This document shows positions 19,772-30,076 of a stretch of 64,000 nucleotides of DNA, in pieces; the stretch's first letter is position 1; each line of letters opens with the position of its first letter. This stretch comes from Proteus vulgaris. Lineage in GTDB: Bacteria > Pseudomonadota > Gammaproteobacteria > Enterobacterales > Enterobacteriaceae. The stretch spans positions 43,222 to 107,221 of the forward strand of contig NZ_JAEHOQ010000015.1 in the NCBI RefSeq assembly GCF_016239305.1, read 5' to 3'. Below the pieces are notes generated by a model that was given only the letters and a program-made list of their open reading frames with translations, did no database searches and was not told the DNA's origin. Both the position numbers and the translations under genes were made by a program.

Positions 19772-20329
19772 TTACTGTTTCATCATCAGACTATTTACGA
19801 TACTTATTGTGCCTTGAGCATTTAGCTCTGTACATAACTGATTGAATTTCTCATTAATAACAAGACCGTGATCATCTAATGGATTATGCGCCGTAATTTG
19901 TATCTCTAAACGGGCAGGTGTGCCATCTTCTGACGGGTGCGTTTTAGAAATTAATTCAGCAAGATTAAAATTATGCTGGCTAAACAAATTAGTAAAGCGT
20001 TCTACAATACCGGGTGCATCTTCAATATCAACCTTCGCTGCAATAGTAGAAGGATAGGTAATGGGAGCACCATTTTTGGTTCTTTTCATGACGGTCAATA
20101 AATCAAGTTCCGCACTTTTAATCGGCAACAACGCTTCTAACTGTGCGATAGCGTTCCAGCCACCTGAGAGTAGCATGATAAACGTAAACTCTTGACCAAA
20201 CATCGCAAGTCGGCTGTCCTCGATATTACATCCGCATTGGCTGACTAATTGTGTAATGGTATCAACAATACCTGGGCGGTCAGCACCTAATGCAGTAATG
20301 ACGAGAAAATGTTTATCAGGTATGGGCAA
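19772..20329 (-). CDS. gcvR: Glycine cleavage regulatory protein GcvR (TTG start)
   Basis: Regulator that binds GcvA and turns it into a repressor of gcvTHP when glycine is low. Two ACT domains: the first begins HFLVITALGADRPGIVDTI, the second VDIEDAPGIVERFTNLF near residue 100. I chose the TTG at 20329: AGGA lies eight bases upstream, and from there the reading (M)PIPDKHFLVITALG aligns residue by residue with E. coli MTLSSQHYLVITALG. The frame is open to the ATG at 20377 but that adds 16 unmatched basic residues. 185 aa. Divergent from dapA as in E. coli. Confidence 0.92.
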   Translation of the reverse strand: MPIPDKHFLVITALGADRPGIVDTITQLVSQCGCNIEDSRLAMFGQEFTFIMLLSGGWNAIAQLEALLPIKSAELDLLTVMKRTKNGAPITYPSTIAAKVDIEDAPGIVERFTNLFSQHNFNLAELISKTHPSEDGTPARLEIQITAHNPLDDHGLVINEKFNQLCTELNAQGTISIVNSLMMKQ

Positions 20330-20544
20330 AATGAGGTTCCTTTTGACTTTCAGTTTATTCTTAACAGGTAAACACAAATTTTGATTTCTGCCAAGATCCC
20401 TTGCTCACTATCTTCAATTATTATATCTCTTTAATTCATATCAAAGAATATTAGCAAATTTCATTAGAAACCTAGAGTTAAGTAGTTTTCAATAGAGCAA
20501 TGAATGAGTACCATTGAGTATACGTCTATCTCGGAGCAATGATT

Positions 20545-21444
20545 ATGGTGAATAACGAATTTAATTTTACAGGCAGTATGGTGGCACTGGTTACACCAAT
20601 GGATGCAAAAGGCAATGTTGACCGGGTTAGTTTACGTAAATTAGTTGACTATCATGTTAATGCAGGCAGTGCAGCCATTGTTTCTGTCGGTACAACAGGG
20701 GAGTCTGCAACATTAAGTCATGATGAACATGTTGATGTTGTTTTAATGACATTAGATATGGCTGATGGACGTATTCCTGTGATAGCAGGTACGGGTGCTA
20801 ATGCAACATCTGAAGCGGTTTGGTTTACACAACAATTTGAAAACAAAGGCATTGCAGGTTGTTTAAGTGTGACGCCATATTATAATAAACCTTCACAAGA
20901 AGGCTTGTATCAGCACTTTAAAATGATTTCTGAAAGCACCGCACTACCACAAATCCTGTATAATGTGCCAGGGCGTACTGGATGCGATTTATTGCCAGTA
21001 ACAGTTGCACGTTTAGCCAAGTTGGATAATATTGTGGCAATTAAAGAGGCGACAGGGAACTTAAGTCGGGTTAGTCAAATCCAAGAGTTGGTTAATGATG
21101 ATAGTTTTATCTTATTAAGTGGAGATGACGCATCATCATTAGACTTTATGCAACTTGGCGGTCACGGTGTTATTTCGGTTACTGCTAACGTTGCTGCGTC
21201 AGAGATGGTAGAATTATGTCGATTAGCAAATGCGGGTGAGTTTGCAAAAGCACGCGAACTTAATCGACGTCTGATGGACTTACATCATCAGTTATTTGTT
21301 GAACCTAATCCAATCCCAGCTAAATGGGCGTGTCAACGTATTGGATTGATTGAAGACGCCACATTGCGCTTACCTATGACTCCGTTGACATCATCAGGTC
21401 AGCAAATTGTCGAGAAAGCGCTGTTAACAGCGGGAATACTGTAA
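20545..21444 (+). CDS. dapA: 4-hydroxy-tetrahydrodipicolinate synthase
   Basis: First committed step to DAP and lysine: condensation of pyruvate with aspartate semialdehyde. TIM barrel, about 299 aa. The Schiff-base lysine is in [11 protein letters not shown], and the proton-relay Tyr in [19 protein letters not shown] is the pyruvate-site loop. Two ATGs compete: 20539 lies only two bases from CGGAG, while 20545 has eight bases of spacing and is preferred. Either gives a short N-terminal extension over E. coli (MFTGS), which begins at the FTGS here. Followed closely by bamC, as in E. coli. Confidence 0.96.
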   Translation: MVNNEFNFTGSMVALVTPMDAKGNVDRVSLRKLVDYHVNAGSAAIVSVGTTGESATLSHDEHVDVVLMTLDMADGRIPVIAGTGANATSEAVWFTQQFENKGIAGCLSVTPYYNKPSQEGLYQHFKMISESTALPQILYNVPGRTGCDLLPVTVARLAKLDNIVAIKEATGNLSRVSQIQELVNDDSFILLSGDDASSLDFMQLGGHGVISVTANVAASEMVELCRLANAGEFAKARELNRRLMDLHHQLFVEPNPIPAKWACQRIGLIEDATLRLPMTPLTSSGQQIVEKALLTAGIL

Positions 21445-21460
21445 AACTTAGGGAATTTTA

Positions 21461-22507
21461 ATGGCAACACTATTGCATAAATCAAAGATTATGAAAGTCG
21501 CGGGTCTGTCGCTGGTGGTTTTACTGGCAGCCTGTTCAAGTGATCAGCGCTATAAACGTCAGGTCAGTGGTGATGAGTCTTATTTAGAGACGGCAGGGCT
21601 AAAGAATTTAGCTATTCCGGCGGGTATGGTGTTGCCTTTGCAAAATGGGGAATATGATATTCCAACCCCTAAAAAAACTGAGCCAGTAGGCTTAGCGCTT
21701 GATATTCGTCCACCGACTCAAGCGCTGAATTTATTAAGTGGTTCACGTAGTGAAAATAACGCAGATAACAGCAAACTGTTCTTACCTAGCACACCTGAAA
21801 ATACAACACTGTATGAGCAAGTAACGGCTATCTTAAAGGATAAAGGTGTTGCTATTGCCAAAAGTGATGCAGGGCAAAAAGAAATTCATACTGATTGGAT
21901 AACATGGTTACGTGCAGATGAAAACGTGCCTTTCCAAACACGCCAGCACTTAGTAATAGCTCAAGCGGGTAATGTAATTTCATTAACAGTGACTAACGAA
22001 GGTTTACGCCAAGGCGAAACAGATGTTACTGATCCGACTGAAGTGAAGCGTTATAATATTTTGATGCTTAATGAGCTGGTTGATGGCTTAAACCGTATGC
22101 GTAATTTAAGCGAAAATACAGCTACAAGTAATCTTCAAGGTATTATTGATGTCCAGAGTGGTAGTGATAATGCAGGACTTCCAGTGATTATTGTTCGTGC
22201 ACCATTCGATGTTGTTTGGGATAGATTGCCAATTGCATTAGAAAGTGTGGGAATGAAAATGGGCGACCGCACACGTTCTAAAGGTTCAATTGAAGTGACC
22301 TATAAAGGAATGAGTAGCGCAAACTGGAGCTCATTAGGTGTTGATAGACCAACCGTAGAAGAAGCGGATTATAAATTACAAGTGGGTGATTTAAATAACC
22401 GTAGTAGCCTACAATTTATCAGTGATAAAGGTAAGCCATTAACACAATCACAGAATGATCAAATGGTTGCAGCGTTGAAGGCCGCTTTCAGTAAACCTGT
22501 GAAATAA
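21461..22507 (+). CDS. bamC: Outer membrane protein assembly factor BamC
   Basis: Lipoprotein of the BAM complex, formerly NlpB, 348 aa. Signal peptide with lipobox LAAC; the lipidated residue is Cys25. The segment after it, SSDQRYKRQVSGDESYLE, is the conserved unstructured lasso that binds BamD. Two helix-grip domains follow; the second ends KLQVGDLNNRSSLQFI near residue 310. It lies 16 bp after dapA, an operon conserved in E. coli, and ends at a strong terminator. Confidence 0.95.
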   Translation: MATLLHKSKIMKVAGLSLVVLLAACSSDQRYKRQVSGDESYLETAGLKNLAIPAGMVLPLQNGEYDIPTPKKTEPVGLALDIRPPTQALNLLSGSRSENNADNSKLFLPSTPENTTLYEQVTAILKDKGVAIAKSDAGQKEIHTDWITWLRADENVPFQTRQHLVIAQAGNVISLTVTNEGLRQGETDVTDPTEVKRYNILMLNELVDGLNRMRNLSENTATSNLQGIIDVQSGSDNAGLPVIIVRAPFDVVWDRLPIALESVGMKMGDRTRSKGSIEVTYKGMSSANWSSLGVDRPTVEEADYKLQVGDLNNRSSLQFISDKGKPLTQSQNDQMVAALKAAFSKPVK

Positions 22508-22535
22508 GCATTCCGCTTTATAAAATAAAGAGAAG

Positions 22536-22564
22536 CCGCACAATATCGATTGTGCGGTTTTTTT
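22536..22564 (+). terminator. dapA-bamC terminator
   Basis: A 9-bp perfect stem (22536-22544 with 22549-22557), 4-nt loop, seven T after it. Confidence 0.92.
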
Positions 22565-22797
22565 ATGTCTTTAATCTACAAAAAGTTATCTATAGTTATC
22601 TTTATTTCTAGAATTTTAAATAGAAATTCACTATTAAATTCATCATTAATTGAATGCTCTTTTAATGATAATGTTTAATTCGATGTTACTAATAATATTA
22701 ATCTTAATGCAATGCTCTTGAATTTATGTAATATAGCGTCAATTCTTATTCTTAATAAAAATAACAAAGCATTCTCTGACTATTTGAAGGAGTATTT

Positions 22798-23388
22798 ATG
22801 AGTGCGGGTGATATGATCATTCACTTGATATTAAGTGGGATACTTATTGTAGGTGTTTATCAATTTTATTTTTTTACTCAACGATATACATTGAGAGAAG
22901 TGAAAGTAATTAATTCACCTGTTGATGAAAAAATTCCTTTCTGGCCTTGGTGGTCATGGATTTATAGTTTCTTATATTATCCTGCAATTCTATATCTTAA
23001 CTGGATTATTCAAGACTCAAGACAATTTATTATGATTGTTTTTAGTTATATAGTGTTGTTAGTCATGCAAATGTTTTTCTTTGTAGTATTTCCTGTTGCA
23101 ACCCCGACACATTGGCGAACCATTAACCCAGGAAAAACAGCATCAGAAAAATTTCTTAAGTTTGTTCAACACTTTGATGATTCATCAAACTGTTTTCCTA
23201 GTATGCACGTTTCAGTTGCAACACTTACTGCTTGTCTTGCTTATGCAACGTTAGGACCTTGGGTTTTCTTATTCCCATTATTTATTGCTTTATCTTGTAT
23301 GTTTACTAAACAACACTATTTAATTGACTTACCAGCAGGTGCCTTATTAGGTTGGTTTGCTTATGAAATCTATTGTTTTATTATGTAA
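22798..23388 (+). CDS. PAP2-superfamily membrane phosphatase
   Basis: 196-aa protein with about six hydrophobic segments and the core of a PAP2 (type 2 phosphatidic acid phosphatase) site: SNCFPSMHVS near residue 132 (motif C2, Met in place of Gly in PSGH) and KQHYLIDLPAGALLG near 168-182 (motif C3, His and Asp). The C3 arginine of SRxxxxxH is replaced (SCMFTKQH) and I see no classical C1 KxxxxxxRP. This resembles the divergent PAP2_3 / inositolphosphotransferase-like group. It has an excellent AAGGAG ribosome-binding site and stands alone before purC. Possible substrates are lipid phosphates such as undecaprenyl pyrophosphate or lipid A; unproven. Confidence 0.75.
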   Translation: MSAGDMIIHLILSGILIVGVYQFYFFTQRYTLREVKVINSPVDEKIPFWPWWSWIYSFLYYPAILYLNWIIQDSRQFIMIVFSYIVLLVMQMFFFVVFPVATPTHWRTINPGKTASEKFLKFVQHFDDSSNCFPSMHVSVATLTACLAYATLGPWVFLFPLFIALSCMFTKQHYLIDLPAGALLGWFAYEIYCFIM

Positions 23389-23889
23389 TAAAAATTTCAT
23401 GCCATTTGTATTCGTCAATATATTTGAAAAATACAAAGATAAATGAATAAAAATAACTTATTACAATTTAGTAATAATAATTATGACCAAATTGATTTCT
23501 AATGAAAAAGAAATTAGTTTGGTTTTTTTATTCACAATAACTCAAGATAAGTGTAATAAAAAATGAATTAATCTTTTATTAAAATAATATAACTCTAAAA
23601 AGGAGATGATACAGTGATATAAACTAAAAATATTCTTATTTTGATTTTTTATATTCTCTATATTCTAACCTTATTATAGATATTCCTTTTATTGGTTAAT
23701 TATTGTTGTTTTTAATGCTAAAGCTAATAATGCTATTTTATTATCTATAAATTGTGCTGTTATCAGTACGTTATCTTCAAGATTTTTTAGTGATAGCTCT
23801 CACGTTTTAAAAGCTTTTTTATCTAATCTAGAGTAAAGTATGGGAAGCAAATTTCTTGTTAAACCTATCACATCTTTGGAGTGTGTCAG
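23389..23889. other. AT-rich spacer upstream of purC
   Basis: About 500 bases without a supported gene. Contains the purC promoter region but I could not find a PurR box: the closest match, around 23790-23806, keeps only about 8 of 12 specified bases. No RNA gene seen. Confidence 0.4.
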
Positions 23890-24603
23890 ATGCAGAAAAA
23901 AGCTGAGTTGTATCGTGGAAAGGCCAAAACAGTCTATACCACTGAATCTTCTGATTTTCTTATCCTTGAATTCAGAAATGATACATCAGCGTTAGATGGC
24001 CAACGTATTGAACAGTTTGATCGTAAAGGCATGGTAAATAATAAATTTAACCATTTCATTATGAATAAACTGGAAGAAGCGGGTATCCCAACGCAGATGG
24101 AACGTTTGCTTTCTGATAATGAAGTGCTAGTCAAAAAACTTGATATGGTACCTGTTGAATGTGTTATCCGTAATCGCGCGGCTGGCTCATTAGTTAAACG
24201 TTTAGGCGTTGAAGAAGGTATGCTTTTAAACCCACCTATCTTTGATTTATTCTTAAAAGATGATGCGCGTCATGATCCTATGGTGAATGAATCTTATTGT
24301 GAAACCTTTAATTGGGTGTCTAAAGAAAACCTCGCCGAAATGAAACGTCTTAGCTATAAAGCAAACGATGTCCTTAGTGAATTGTTTGATAAAGCAGGGC
24401 TTATTTTAGTCGATTTCAAACTCGAATTTGGTCTATTTCACGGTAAAGTTGTACTAGGTGATGAATTCTCTCCTGATGGTAGCCGTCTATGGGATAAAAA
24501 TACCCTAGATAAAATGGATAAAGACCGTTTCCGTCAAAGCTTAGGCGGGTTAATTGAAGCATATGAAGAAGTTGCACGTCGAATTGGTGTTTCTTTAGAC
24601 TAA
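23890..24603 (+). CDS. purC: SAICAR synthetase (phosphoribosylaminoimidazole-succinocarboxamide synthase)
   Basis: Eighth step of de novo purine synthesis: ATP-dependent joining of CAIR and aspartate. 237 aa from the ATG at 23890 (GGAG eight bases upstream), the E. coli length; a GTG three codons earlier overlaps that ribosome-binding site and is rejected. Typical stretches: [26 protein letters not shown]-type [15 protein letters not shown], and [15 protein letters not shown]. Position after the dapA-bamC block is as in E. coli. Confidence 0.97.
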   Translation: MQKKAELYRGKAKTVYTTESSDFLILEFRNDTSALDGQRIEQFDRKGMVNNKFNHFIMNKLEEAGIPTQMERLLSDNEVLVKKLDMVPVECVIRNRAAGSLVKRLGVEEGMLLNPPIFDLFLKDDARHDPMVNESYCETFNWVSKENLAEMKRLSYKANDVLSELFDKAGLILVDFKLEFGLFHGKVVLGDEFSPDGSRLWDKNTLDKMDKDRFRQSLGGLIEAYEEVARRIGVSLD

Positions 24604-24644
24604 ATACGCAAACGATTACGTAAAGCAAAAAAACAATATAATAA

Positions 24645-24672
24645 AAAAGGTCAGCTTAAAAACTGACCTTTT
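24645..24672 (+). terminator. purC terminator
   Basis: A 10-bp perfect stem (24645-24654 with 24663-24672), 8-nt loop, T-rich tail to about 24679. Confidence 0.88.
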
Positions 24673-24747
24673 GTTTTTTATAAAGTGTATTAAACGAATA
24701 TGATTAAGCAGTTATATTGATAAAATTACGTTTAATAATCAGAATAA

Positions 24748-25359
24748 TCATCGTAATCCTAAGCTTTCTAATAATTGTTTAATTTCATTATTAAGTGCAA
24801 GACTATCAAGATATTGATTAATTAATGGTGTTGGCTCAATGAGTGCATATTTGCATAAGAAGATTAGGAAATAGCCCACATACACATCGACCGCAGTCAG
24901 GTTTCTGCCACAAATATAAGGATTAGCACTGGCTAACCCCATTTCTAAACAATGAAAAGCTCGTTCAAATGAACCAAAACCAGAGGACTTTTGCTGCTCT
25001 TCATTCAACTCTATGCCAAGATCTTTGACTGTAAATGCCGCTTCAATAGGGCCCGCGGTAAAAAAGAACCAACGATAATACGTGGCACGTTCAGGGGAGT
25101 TTAGTGCAGGTGCATATCCTTTCTCAATAAACTTATCCGCTAAATAAGCGCAAATTGCGGAAGTTTCTGTAACAATATATTCGCCATCAACTAATGCAGG
25201 AACTTTTGCCATTGGATTAATTGCAAGGTATTCAGGGCTATGCATTGGTTCGCCATAAGCTAATTCAACACGCTGATATGGCACATTTAATATTTTCAAG
25301 AAAAGCTCAACCGTGTTACCGCGAGACATTGTATTGGTATAAAGAATAAGTTCGCTCAT
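24748..25359 (-). CDS. Glutathione S-transferase family protein
   Basis: 203 aa with a thioredoxin-like N domain (LILYTNTMSRGNTVELFLKI; Ser12/Arg13-type active-site region; NPMAKVPALVDGEYIVTETSAICAYLAD carries the cis-Pro and the Glu-Ser glutathione motif) and an all-helical C domain (about 85-200) with the N-capping box region LTAVDVYVGYF. Probably a soluble cytosolic GST; substrate unknown. It lies 77 bp downstream of a WYL-type regulator on the same strand, which may control it, and has a good AAGGAAA ribosome-binding site. Confidence 0.88.
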   Translation of the reverse strand: MSELILYTNTMSRGNTVELFLKILNVPYQRVELAYGEPMHSPEYLAINPMAKVPALVDGEYIVTETSAICAYLADKFIEKGYAPALNSPERATYYRWFFFTAGPIEAAFTVKDLGIELNEEQQKSSGFGSFERAFHCLEMGLASANPYICGRNLTAVDVYVGYFLIFLCKYALIEPTPLINQYLDSLALNNEIKQLLESLGLR

Positions 25360-25436
25360 GATGTTTCCTTACTGTGTTGATTGACATAATGTTTGTTTAA
25401 ATGAAACAGCAAGGTATATATTACGGGAGTTGAGTG

Positions 25437-26135
25437 TCAGTTATTGTCAGGAGCGTCTTTGAGGATCTCTTTTTTCCATCTATCGAGTAAATAGCTTTTG
25501 GGATAAGGCAAATTATCACTTAATACTTCATAAGAAATAATTCTATCGAGCCTAAAATGGCGGTAGCTTTGGCGTAATTCACACCATGCAGCAATGACTT
25601 GTGAGTCTTGAAAGTAGCCAACCGCAATCGGCCAAATAATACGATGACTTAGTTGTTTTTGAGCATCTTTATAATTAATCTTCGCTTTTTTTTCTTCACG
25701 TAAACTTAAGCGTAGATCTTTAGCAATAGTGTGGTTAACTTCAATAATTCGGTTTGTAGGAACAAATAACGTATTTTGCTCCAGTAATGTTTGATGCTGT
25801 GTTGTGACCACGGCATTAATTTTATTAATCGCACGTAATGCTGAGTAGCTTAATTCACTATCTGTATTATTTTCAACCCAACGTAATCCTAAGATAAGGG
25901 CTTCTAATTCATTAATATCAAAGGTTAATGGTGGGAGTAATAATCCTGATTTCAATTGATAACCCACACCCGCTTCACCCGTAATTTCAGCACCTTGAGC
26001 ACGTAGAGACTCAATATCACGATAAATCGAGCGTACACTTATATGTAATTTATCAGCGAGCGCTTCAGCAGTTATGGGATAACGGTTTTCTTTTAAAATT
26101 TGTAATAAAGTGAGTAAACGCTGGGTCCGAGTCAT
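25437..26135 (-). CDS. HTH/WYL-domain transcriptional regulator, YafY-like
   Basis: 232 aa. N-terminal DeoR-like winged helix (about 1-60: RLLTLLQILKENRYPITAEALADKL and HISVRSIYRDIESLRAQGAEI), then a WYL domain at about 130-210 with REEKKAKINYKD and the AWCELRQSYRHFRLDRI segment. WYL regulators sense small ligands or nucleic-acid signals. I take the ATG at 26135; the TTG just before it is the other option. Same strand and 77 bp from the GST gene, so it is the probable local regulator of that gene (inference). Confidence 0.87.
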   Translation of the reverse strand: MTRTQRLLTLLQILKENRYPITAEALADKLHISVRSIYRDIESLRAQGAEITGEAGVGYQLKSGLLLPPLTFDINELEALILGLRWVENNTDSELSYSALRAINKINAVVTTQHQTLLEQNTLFVPTNRIIEVNHTIAKDLRLSLREEKKAKINYKDAQKQLSHRIIWPIAVGYFQDSQVIAAWCELRQSYRHFRLDRIISYEVLSDNLPYPKSYLLDRWKKEILKDAPDNN

Positions 26136-26355
26136 CAAGATCTCAATGTGTTAACAAAAAATACAATGTTTAAGAATAAGAATTCTATTATGAAATGACT
26201 AGCGTGTATTGAGTTATTTTCTCTAATAGCTTCTATTACCTCGCTCTTAAAAAATAGAGAATAGAGATCGTAATTTTTTGTTATTATCTCAAATCAAGTG
26301 ATAGATTTACTCATAATAAAGATAAATTAGCCTATTAAAATCGTGGGGATAAGTT

Positions 26356-27240
26356 ATGCGTTGGAATGATCGCCGAAGAAGTAATAATGTAGAAGACCGA
26401 AGGGGACAACCTTCCTCTGCATCTGGTGGTGGCAATCTCCCATTAGGATTAATTGCACTTTTACTGCGTACTAAATATGGTTTTGTAATAATTATTGTTT
26501 TAGTTATAGCCAGCTTTATGGGATTTGATTTTAACACTTTAACGGGTGGCAACAATCAAGCGCCACAACGTAATGAGCAACAATCCGCACTCTATAATGA
26601 AGCTGCCGATTTTAGTAGTGTTATTTTAGCCAGTACGGAAGATTTCTGGCGAACAATTTTTGCAAAAGCAGGAAAACAATATAGTGATCCTAAACTCGTG
26701 CTATACACCAATAGTACAACAACACAATGTGGAACTGGCACAAAAATAATGGGGCCATTTTATTGCCCTGCTGATCGAAAAATCTATCTTGATCTCTCTT
26801 TTTATAATGAAATGAAAAATAGTTTAGGTGGTGGTGGTGAGTTCGCCCAAGGCTATGTTATTTCTCATGAAGTTGGTCATCATGTTCAGCATTTATTAGG
26901 TATTACGACCCAAATGCGTGAAAAGCAACAAATGGCTCACTCAAAAGCTGAAGTAAATCGTTTATCTGTAAAATTAGAGCTACAAGCTGACTGTTTTGCG
27001 GGAATGTGGGGGCATTTTATTGCAGGTGAAGGCCGTATTGATGAAAGTGATTTATTAACTGCAATTAAAACAGCGCAAGCTATTGGTGATGATAAATTAC
27101 AGCAACAACAGCAAGGTTATGCCGTACCGGACAGTTTTACACATGGTACTGCAGAACAACGTAAAACTTGGTTTATGCGTGGGTATAACAGTGGCAATAT
27201 TAAATCTTGCGATACATTTGCTTCTTCGTCTTTGAACTAA
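26356..27240 (+). CDS. ypfJ: Predicted neutral zinc metallopeptidase YpfJ
   Basis: 294 aa, single N-terminal TM helix at about 35-57 after a polar head containing DRRGQPSSASGGG, then a periplasmic-facing domain. The zinc motif HEVGHHVQHLLG (HExxH) is near residue 175 and LQADCFAGMWGH supplies the further ligand. DUF/neutral_zn family; substrate unknown. In E. coli ypfJ lies between purC and tmcA, the same relative place. Start ATG at 26356 follows GGGGAT. Confidence 0.92.
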   Translation: MRWNDRRRSNNVEDRRGQPSSASGGGNLPLGLIALLLRTKYGFVIIIVLVIASFMGFDFNTLTGGNNQAPQRNEQQSALYNEAADFSSVILASTEDFWRTIFAKAGKQYSDPKLVLYTNSTTTQCGTGTKIMGPFYCPADRKIYLDLSFYNEMKNSLGGGGEFAQGYVISHEVGHHVQHLLGITTQMREKQQMAHSKAEVNRLSVKLELQADCFAGMWGHFIAGEGRIDESDLLTAIKTAQAIGDDKLQQQQQGYAVPDSFTHGTAEQRKTWFMRGYNSGNIKSCDTFASSSLN

Positions 27241-27301
27241 TACCATCCTTCGGTAAATAAAAGACAATTAACACTATAAAGAGAAAGGGTTAGGAACAAA
27301 C

Positions 27302-27754
27302 ATGAGCAATGTTGATCCCTCATTATTAATTTTACTAGTCCTCGCTGGACTCGGTATTATTAGTCATAATATGACCGTAACGTTAGCCATGCTGGCTTTA
27401 TTAGTTATTAAAATCACACCATTAAACCAATATTTTCCTGTTGTCGAAAAATATGGCATGACCATAGGGATCTTAATTCTTACCATCGGTGTAATGACTC
27501 CCATTGCAACGGGGCGTATATCAGGACAAGAAGTTCTTAATTCCTTCTTAAATTGGAAATCACTATTAGCGATTGCTATTGGTATCGCTGTTTCTTGGTT
27601 GGGTGCTAGAGGTGTTTCTTTAATGAATAACCAGCCTTCAACGGTTGCTGGCTTATTAGTGGGAACGGTGATTGGAGTGGCGCTTTTCCGAGGTGTTCCT
27701 GTTGGGCCATTAATTGCCGCCGGTATTCTTTCGTTATTAATAGGTAAATCCTAG
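27302..27754 (+). CDS. yeaL: DUF441 family membrane protein (YeaL-like)
   Basis: 150 aa, four or five hydrophobic segments, with the family signatures [11 protein letters not shown] at the start, [23 protein letters not shown] and [25 protein letters not shown] at the end. Function unknown. In E. coli yeaL is elsewhere; here it sits two bases before tmcA and appears to be co-transcribed with it. Good AGGAAC ribosome-binding site. Confidence 0.9.
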   Translation: MSNVDPSLLILLVLAGLGIISHNMTVTLAMLALLVIKITPLNQYFPVVEKYGMTIGILILTIGVMTPIATGRISGQEVLNSFLNWKSLLAIAIGIAVSWLGARGVSLMNNQPSTVAGLLVGTVIGVALFRGVPVGPLIAAGILSLLIGKS

Positions 27755-27756
27755 CA

Positions 27757-29805
27757 GTGTCATTTTCTCATTTGCATCAGTATCAGCAAAAGTTAGCGCG
27801 ATTTGGGCAACGTCAATTATTGCTATTAGCGGGCGATCCTACATGGCAAACAGAACAGATCCAGCAAATTACTCAGTTATGCCAAGGTGATTGGATAACG
27901 ATTTCATCCTGTCAGCCTAATGCTATTTTACCAGAACATGCTATCCGTTTGTTAGGGCGAGAGTTTCTACATGCTATTTTTGATGCTAATGAAGGATTTA
28001 ATACCGATGCTTTAGCCATGTTAACGGGCACATTAAAAGCAGGTAGTTTATTGATCCTGTGCTTACCTGATATTGAGAGTTGGGATAGCTACATAGATAA
28101 CGATAGTCAGCGCTGGAATGATGCTCAAGGTGTACTTTCAACACCAAACTTTATGGTATGGCTAAAAGAGATCACTTTAGGTGATGGTCAAGTGATTGTA
28201 TGGCAACAATCAACATTGTTAAAATTACCTACAATGATTGAAGTAGCTAAATCTTGGGTGCTTCCACAAGGTGAACCGACCGCAGAACAGCAAATGATTT
28301 TAGATAATTTGCTTATATCAATATCTGGTGTTTGGAGTGTTATTGCACCAAGAGGGCGTGGAAAATCAGCGCTTGCTGGTATGTTTATCGAGCAATATCA
28401 AGGTAATGTGATAGTTTGTGCACCTGCTAAAAATAGTACTGATGTTTTATCTTCCCATACCAATAAAGCTATTTCATTTTACTCTCCTGATAATTTATTA
28501 GCACAGTGTATAAATAACGAAATTCAAAGTAATTGGTTGATTATTGATGAAGCAGCTTCTCTACCGATTGCACAATTAGAGGCGCTGTGTGGTTATTTTT
28601 CTAATGTGTTAATGACAACTACAGTACAAGGCTATGAGGGAACAGGGCGCGGTTTTATGCTTAAATTAGGAGATAACATTCCTAATTTACGCACCTATCA
28701 ATTACAAACACCAATTCGTTGGGCTAAAGATTGCCCATTAGAAAATTGGCTTAATCAGTTGTTATTGCTTGATGAGCCTGAGTATGACTTTGAATGCCAA
28801 CAACAAGGTGAAGTTGATATTCAGCAGCTTCAGGGAGATTGGCATAATAATATTCCACAATTACATGAGTTTTATCAACTACTTACTAGCGCTCACTATC
28901 GGACAACTCCGTTGGATCTACGGCGTTTACTTGATGGCCAAAAACAGCGTTATTGGTCAGCGACAATCAATAAAAAAATTGTGGGTGCCGTGTGGTGTAT
29001 TGAAGAAGGGGGATTACCTTTCGAACTAGCTTATGATGTATGGCTGGGTACGCGTAGGCCTAGAGGTAATCTACTTGCACAATCATTAGTCACCTATGGT
29101 TTAACGCCAGATGCGGTGTGTTTAACCTCATTGCGTATTAGTCGAATTGCCGTTTTACCTCAATATCGACGCCAGAAAATTGCCGCAACTTTAATAACTA
29201 ATATTGTAACAGAGAGCCAAAAACAGGCTATTGATTACCTTTCAGTAAGCTTTGGTTACACCGAAGTTTTAGCGCAGTTTTGGATGCAATGTGGCTTTCA
29301 AATAGTACGATTAGGGGTACATAAAGAGGCAAGTAGTGGATGTTATGCCGCAATGGCGATTTATCCACTAACAGAAAAAGGTGAACAGTTATTGCGCTCG
29401 TCTTTAAGGGCTTTTGCTTTGCAATATCAGCAGATAAAACAGCAAACAGGCATCTGTTTATCAACGAAATTGCTACCGCATGATATTACTACACCACAAG
29501 ACGCTTGGTTAATGATGGCAGGTTTCGCATTTGCTCATCGTCCGGTACTCACCGCTTATGAGAGTGTTGCCAATTTTTTGGTAGGTTATGAGCAACACTA
29601 TCCGTTATTAGTGGCTTTTTTTATAGAAAATAAGACCGTTGAGCAATGTGTGGCTGAATTTTCTTTATCAGGAAAAAAAGTCTTAACTAAGCAACTAAGA
29701 GAACAATGCGCGAAATTAATGGCTGAAAAAGATCCCCAATTAACATCGCGTTATCAACAGTGGTTAGCTACTTATTCTCATCCTTCTTGTTTTGATTTTG
29801 TTTAG
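27757..29805 (+). CDS. tmcA: tRNA(Met) cytidine acetyltransferase TmcA
   Basis: Makes N4-acetylcytidine at the wobble position of elongator tRNA-Met, using acetyl-CoA and ATP. 682 aa (E. coli about 671). N-terminal DUF1726 domain, RNA-helicase-like module with Walker [13 protein letters not shown] near 198 and Walker [12 protein letters not shown] near 262, a GNAT domain (about 380-530: [34 protein letters not shown]), and a C-terminal tRNA-binding part. Start is GTG two bases after the yeaL stop with only a distant AGG, so translation is probably coupled. Its last 38 bp overlap ypfN on the other strand. Confidence 0.95.
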   Translation: MSFSHLHQYQQKLARFGQRQLLLLAGDPTWQTEQIQQITQLCQGDWITISSCQPNAILPEHAIRLLGREFLHAIFDANEGFNTDALAMLTGTLKAGSLLILCLPDIESWDSYIDNDSQRWNDAQGVLSTPNFMVWLKEITLGDGQVIVWQQSTLLKLPTMIEVAKSWVLPQGEPTAEQQMILDNLLISISGVWSVIAPRGRGKSALAGMFIEQYQGNVIVCAPAKNSTDVLSSHTNKAISFYSPDNLLAQCINNEIQSNWLIIDEAASLPIAQLEALCGYFSNVLMTTTVQGYEGTGRGFMLKLGDNIPNLRTYQLQTPIRWAKDCPLENWLNQLLLLDEPEYDFECQQQGEVDIQQLQGDWHNNIPQLHEFYQLLTSAHYRTTPLDLRRLLDGQKQRYWSATINKKIVGAVWCIEEGGLPFELAYDVWLGTRRPRGNLLAQSLVTYGLTPDAVCLTSLRISRIAVLPQYRRQKIAATLITNIVTESQKQAIDYLSVSFGYTEVLAQFWMQCGFQIVRLGVHKEASSGCYAAMAIYPLTEKGEQLLRSSLRAFALQYQQIKQQTGICLSTKLLPHDITTPQDAWLMMAGFAFAHRPVLTAYESVANFLVGYEQHYPLLVAFFIENKTVEQCVAEFSLSGKKVLTKQLREQCAKLMAEKDPQLTSRYQQWLATYSHPSCFDFV

Positions 29806-29977
29806 GCCAATCATCTTCATCATCCCATTTATCATTAAAATCACGGTGTGGGGGTAATTTCCGCTTATTTTTAAGAAATTGTTTAGGATCGATTTTGTTC
29901 ATATCTTTAATTGCATTAATAATAATTCCCACCAAAAGAATTAAAATAACCCACCAATAGTCAGCAAACCAGTGCAT
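29768..29977 (-). CDS. ypfN: UPF0370 protein YpfN
   Basis: 69 aa: N-terminal TM helix ([21 protein letters not shown]) and a charged tail with the family block [20 protein letters not shown]. Function unknown. In E. coli it lies between tmcA (ypfI) and dapE, as here, except that three further genes are now between. Its 3' end overlaps the 3' end of tmcA by 38 bp on opposite strands. Good AGAAGG ribosome-binding site. Confidence 0.92.
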   Translation of the reverse strand: MHWFADYWWVILILLVGIIINAIKDMNKIDPKQFLKNKRKLPPHRDFNDKWDDEDDWPKQNQNKKDENK

Positions 29978-30076
29978 AAATAAACCTTCTGTTTTAAAAT
30001 CGTTATTGAGAATGAGGATCTTTTTTATTTAACGCTATAAAATAACCAGATACAGCATAAGTTGGAAAAGCACAGT

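Noticed and set aside
22672..22690. PhoP box before the PAP2 gene
   Set aside because: TGTTTA at 22672 is followed five bases later by ATGTTA, which matches TGTTTA poorly; too weak.
23760..23889. PurR box upstream of purC
   Set aside because: The best match, near 23790-23806, keeps about 8 of the 12 specified bases and lacks the GCAA half; not convincing.
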